Source: Pseudovibrio sp. Tun.PSC04-5.I4 (GTDB taxonomy: Bacteria > Pseudomonadota > Alphaproteobacteria > Rhizobiales > Stappiaceae). From it: 64,000 nt of DNA. The stretch covers positions 62,001 to 126,000 of the forward strand of contig NZ_FNLB01000001.1 in the NCBI RefSeq assembly GCF_900104145.1, given 5' to 3'. The notes under the pieces were generated by a model, which saw nothing but the letters and a program-made list of their open reading frames with translations, did not search any database and was not told the DNA's origin. The position numbers were made by a program, and so were the translations under genes. This document shows, piece after piece, positions 61,834 to 64,000 of the stretch. How positions within the stretch are numbered: the first letter of the stretch is position 1; each line of letters begins with the position of its first letter.

Positions 61834-62241
61834 ATGAAACACTTGACCAATCGCCGTACAGTGCTATTGGCCGCCGGGTTATTGGTCACCGGCACAGCAA
61901 CGGGTGCAGAGGCAATCGCTGTGCAATCGACAGACATTAGCGGCACAGTCCAGTTCGAGGACAACGCAGTTATTCCAAAAGGTCACATCAAGATTTATCT
62001 CAAGGACCCTGCCATTCAAGCTAATGCGCGGGAACTTGCAACCAAAACTCAGATTAAAAGCGCTGGTAAGTCAAAGACGATCGCCTTTTCCTTCTCGCTG
62101 CCCGCCAGCGCCATCGCTTCGCCCACGCTGCAGGTAGTTGCGCGCATGGAGCGAGAAGACGGTTGGCTACTTGCGCGAGGCAGCGCAAAAATTGAGGTCG
62201 ACGCGCCTGTCGAAATTACACTCTACACGGCTATGTATTAA
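61834..62241 (+). CDS. Small exported protein, possibly YbaY/YscW-like
   Basis: 135 residues. ATG 61834 is favoured over the adjacent ATG 61831 because GGGGAG is better spaced. A twin-arginine-free signal (NRRTVLLAAGLLVTGTATG, cleavage near AEA) precedes a single beta-sandwich-like domain (ISGTVQFEDNAVIPKGHIKI near its start, then AFSFSLPASAIA). The pattern is reminiscent of YbaY/YscW lipoproteins, but there is no lipobox, so this is only a suggestion. It follows the RTX protease by 100 bp and may be co-regulated with it. Confidence 0.5.
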   Translation: MKHLTNRRTVLLAAGLLVTGTATGAEAIAVQSTDISGTVQFEDNAVIPKGHIKIYLKDPAIQANARELATKTQIKSAGKSKTIAFSFSLPASAIASPTLQVVARMEREDGWLLARGSAKIEVDAPVEITLYTAMY

Positions 62242-62242
62242 G

Positions 62243-62863
62243 AGTGCCGTTACGTTAACTATGGCACCAGTCTGGGTTCTGTCGCAAATTTTCGACTTAG
62301 CCCGAAAGGTGAGAAATTTATTCCAACGCGATGGCTGTTCACGGTGTTTGTGAGTTCCACACTATCCATTTCGCTTACAAAAGTTTGGCTGAATCGCCAA
62401 TTGACGGACACCCAACCAACAAGCGTAGAATTGAATTCTATGCTTAAAAACTTTGCGACAGAGCCCCCAAGCTTGTCGGTGATTATTCACTTTGGAGCTC
62501 CACCTTGTTTTTTCAAAAGGCAGGTTAGCAAACGCTTGGCGGCCTTGATATTGCGCCGCTTCTGTACAATTTCATCCAGATGCCAGATATCGTTTTTGTT
62601 GGGTGTTTTGCGACGCAGTTTTCGTACATAGGCCGGGCCGAACTTGAGGCCTCATCGACGGATAGTTTCATATGAGACCACAATGCCGCGTTCCAACAAC
62701 ATTTCTTCAACATCTCGTAGACACAGGGAGAAACGGTGATAGAGCCAAACGTCGTGAGTAATGATTTGAGGCGGAAACCGGTAGCGCTTATAGCCGATCG
62801 GAGTTGAAGTCATGCTACAGAAGTAAACGCGTAGACTGGTGCCAAAGTTAACGTGACAGCACC
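62243..62863 (-). mobile_element. IS6-family deletion derivative (621 bp)
   Basis: The ends (AGTGCCGTTACGTTAACT at 62243 and its inverse GGTGCTGTCACGTTAACT at 62863) share CGTTAACTxTGGCACCAGTCT. The minus strand keeps the N-terminal part of an IS6 transposase (YRFPPQIITHDVWLYHRFSL, then VSYETIRR) with stop codons and a deletion after WHLDE. Further IS6-type end sequence (GGTTCTGTCGCAAATTTTCG at 62275, and GGGGCTCTGTCGCAAAG inverted near 62469) suggests a second nested element. Inactive. Confidence 0.7.
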
Positions 62864-62939
62864 CTTTTTCAACAGTAACGACTCATGCCTTCCCCTTTTT
62901 GTAAAAGGCCAGATAGCTCATGTGAGGCTTCAACCAATT

Positions 62940-62998
62940 GGATATACACTTGACATATCCATATGCGGACCTATATTGTATATACTTCATGTATATCC
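62940..62998 (+). promoter_or_regulatory. vapBC promoter with two dyad operators
   Basis: TTGACA (62950-62955) and TATATT (62972-62977) are separated by 16 bp. One inverted repeat (GGATATAC...CATATCC, 62940-62960) covers the -35 and another (GTATATACTTC...GTATATCC, 62978-62998) follows the -10. Both share a GGATATAC half-site, fitting cooperative repression by the VapBC complex. Confidence 0.75.
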
Positions 62999-63010
62999 TA
63001 AGGAGCGCTT

Positions 63011-63241
63011 ATGTTTAAAGGTGCAATATTTACATCCAATAGGAACCAAGCTGTCCGCCTTCCTAAAGCTGCTTCACTGCCAGATAACATCAAACGTGTT
63101 GAGATCGTAGCCATCGGGAACACTCGTATCATTTCTCCGGAAGGCGAAAGCTGGTCCAGCTGGTTCGACGGGCCAACTGTAACAGATGACTTTATGAGTG
63201 ACCGCGAGCAACCAAAAATGCAGGAGCGGGATAGCTTCTGA
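63011..63241 (+). CDS. vapB: VapB-type antitoxin
   Basis: 76 residues with the AbrB/SpoVT-like DNA-binding start FKGAIFTSNRNQAVRLPKAA of the VagC/VapB type and a polar C-terminal tail that wraps the toxin (PTVTDDFMSDREQ). The SD AAGGAG lies six bases before ATG 63011. The stop overlaps the toxin start by one base (TGATG). Confidence 0.9.
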   Translation: MFKGAIFTSNRNQAVRLPKAASLPDNIKRVEIVAIGNTRIISPEGESWSSWFDGPTVTDDFMSDREQPKMQERDSF

Positions 63242-63648
63242 TGCTCAAATACATGCTCGACACAAATATTTGCATCTTCACAATCAAAAACCGACCAGAA
63301 GAAGTAAGAAAGCAATTCGAGACTTATTCCAACCAGATGGCAGTTTCCACTGTAACCACTATGGAGTTGATTTACGGGGCGGAAAAATCAGCTAAACCCG
63401 CTGAAAACCTCTCTGTTATTGAAGGCTTTCTGGCACGATTGAATGTTCTGAACTATGATCATGACGCAGCCGGGCAAACCGGGCAGCTCCGCGCAGAGCT
63501 TGCCAAAAAGGGACAGCCAATTGGTCCGTATGACATGATGATTGCAGGACATGCACGAGCCTTGGGATTGATTCTTGTTACCAATAACACCCGCGAGTTT
63601 AACCGGGCCCCCGGATTACGAGTGGAAGATTGGGTTAATCACCACTAG
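63241..63648 (+). CDS. vapC: VapC-type PIN-domain ribonuclease toxin
   Basis: 135 residues. The PIN-domain acidic residues are visible: Asp in YMLDTNICI (residue 7), Glu in TTMELIYG (about 42), Asp in GPYDMMIAGHA (about 98) and a final NTREFNR. It should cleave RNA (tRNA-fMet in the best studied VapCs of this type). It is translated from an overlapping start with its antitoxin. Confidence 0.92.
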   Translation: MLKYMLDTNICIFTIKNRPEEVRKQFETYSNQMAVSTVTTMELIYGAEKSAKPAENLSVIEGFLARLNVLNYDHDAAGQTGQLRAELAKKGQPIGPYDMMIAGHARALGLILVTNNTREFNRAPGLRVEDWVNHH

Positions 63649-63796
63649 ATACCACTAGGACATGGTTTTGTTGCGAACAAATCTTAGATCACAGTGCGAG
63701 AATGACGGCCTTTGACCGCACTTATGAAATAGAGCTGGCTCGGGAAATTTAGATAGGTTGTATAAGTGGATTTTGCTCCTAATACTGGCATGATAC

Positions 63797-64000
63797 CAAG
63801 AACAGGCTCTTGCAGCCATGCCAGATGTGTTTGGAGCTGATAAACAAGCCAAGCAGGAACCTGAAGTCGACATCAAACGGCTGCACGCCAAAATTGGGGA
63901 GCTTGCTTTGGAGAACAATTTTTCGGACTTCGAAGGGACCGTGGCCCCAGTGGGGCCGCGTAAGCTCGTAAGAAGACGCTCACCAAAGCGGGACTACTGA
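63797..64000 (+). pseudogene. IS3-family transposase OrfA fragment
   Basis: The frame reads YQEQALAAMPDVFGADKQAK, then EVDIKRLHAKIGELALENNF, the leucine-zipper end of IS3 OrfA proteins. After DFEGTVAPVG it runs into a stop, while the next frame shows LTKAGLL. The N-terminal HTH is not seen upstream, so the fragment is truncated. OrfB may continue beyond the window. Confidence 0.65.

Overview
The window looks like a mobile-element-rich stretch of a marine or host-associated alphaproteobacterial genome, most like Pseudovibrio and relatives (Stappiaceae, Rhizobiales/Hyphomicrobiales). The reasons are the rhizobial-type rhaRSTPQ transporter and regulator set, PrsD/PrsE-type type I secretion, the moderate GC, and the style of the insertion sequences. 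This assignment is inference from gene content; no 16S rRNA or tRNA gene was seen.

Layout. 1-0.7 kb: a frameshifted virB11-type ATPase remnant (old type IV secretion locus) abutting an IS6-family remnant. 0.96-8.1 kb: two DUF2946-type small proteins, a tandem DJ-1/PfpI protein and a five-gene Nik/Dpp-type ABC importer, all on the plus strand. 8.3-11.5 kb: a cobalamin riboswitch, a 42-codon ORF with a strong Shine-Dalgarno sequence, and a B12-type importer (ATPase, binding protein, permease). 11.6-11.9 kb: a 347-bp IS5 deletion derivative. 11.96-22.9 kb: a ten-gene minus-strand L-rhamnose operon, rhaR-S-T-P-Q-M-D-B-A-fucO. It moves rhamnose inward, isomerises and phosphorylates it, cleaves it to DHAP plus lactaldehyde, and reduces the lactaldehyde.

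23-27.1 kb: a Cys-rich hypothetical gene, a long gene-poor stretch, then an unusual cassette built round a leaderless S8 subtilase with very small ORFs before and after it. 27.16-30.95 kb is a graveyard of transposase fragments (IS6, IS6, IS66, IS30, Tn3, IS5) with a truncated GNAT gene. 30.96-35.5 kb: four small envelope or secreted proteins (one with an NADase-type glycan-binding domain) and a hybrid histidine kinase convergent with a LuxR-type response regulator.

35.8-45.8 kb: a copper island with copA, cusA and cusB behind two textbook CueR-type promoters. The adjacent cueR gene is split by an intact IS256-family element that inserted in the codon of the second copper-ligand cysteine and left a 9-bp duplication. 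A TetR C-terminal stub cut by an IS5 element follows.

46.9-61.7 kb: a type I secretion island with an ExeM/NucH-type nuclease, PrsE/PrsD transporter genes, a serralysin-like M10 protease and a 1113-residue M10/RTX protease. The last gene sits behind the 5' stub of a polyketide ketosynthase gene. The outer-membrane TolC partner is not in the window. The right end holds a small secreted protein, an IS6 deletion derivative, a vapBC toxin-antitoxin pair with paired operators, and an IS3 orfA fragment. At least twelve mobile-element copies or fragments lie between functional modules, so the region appears to have been assembled by repeated insertion and deletion.
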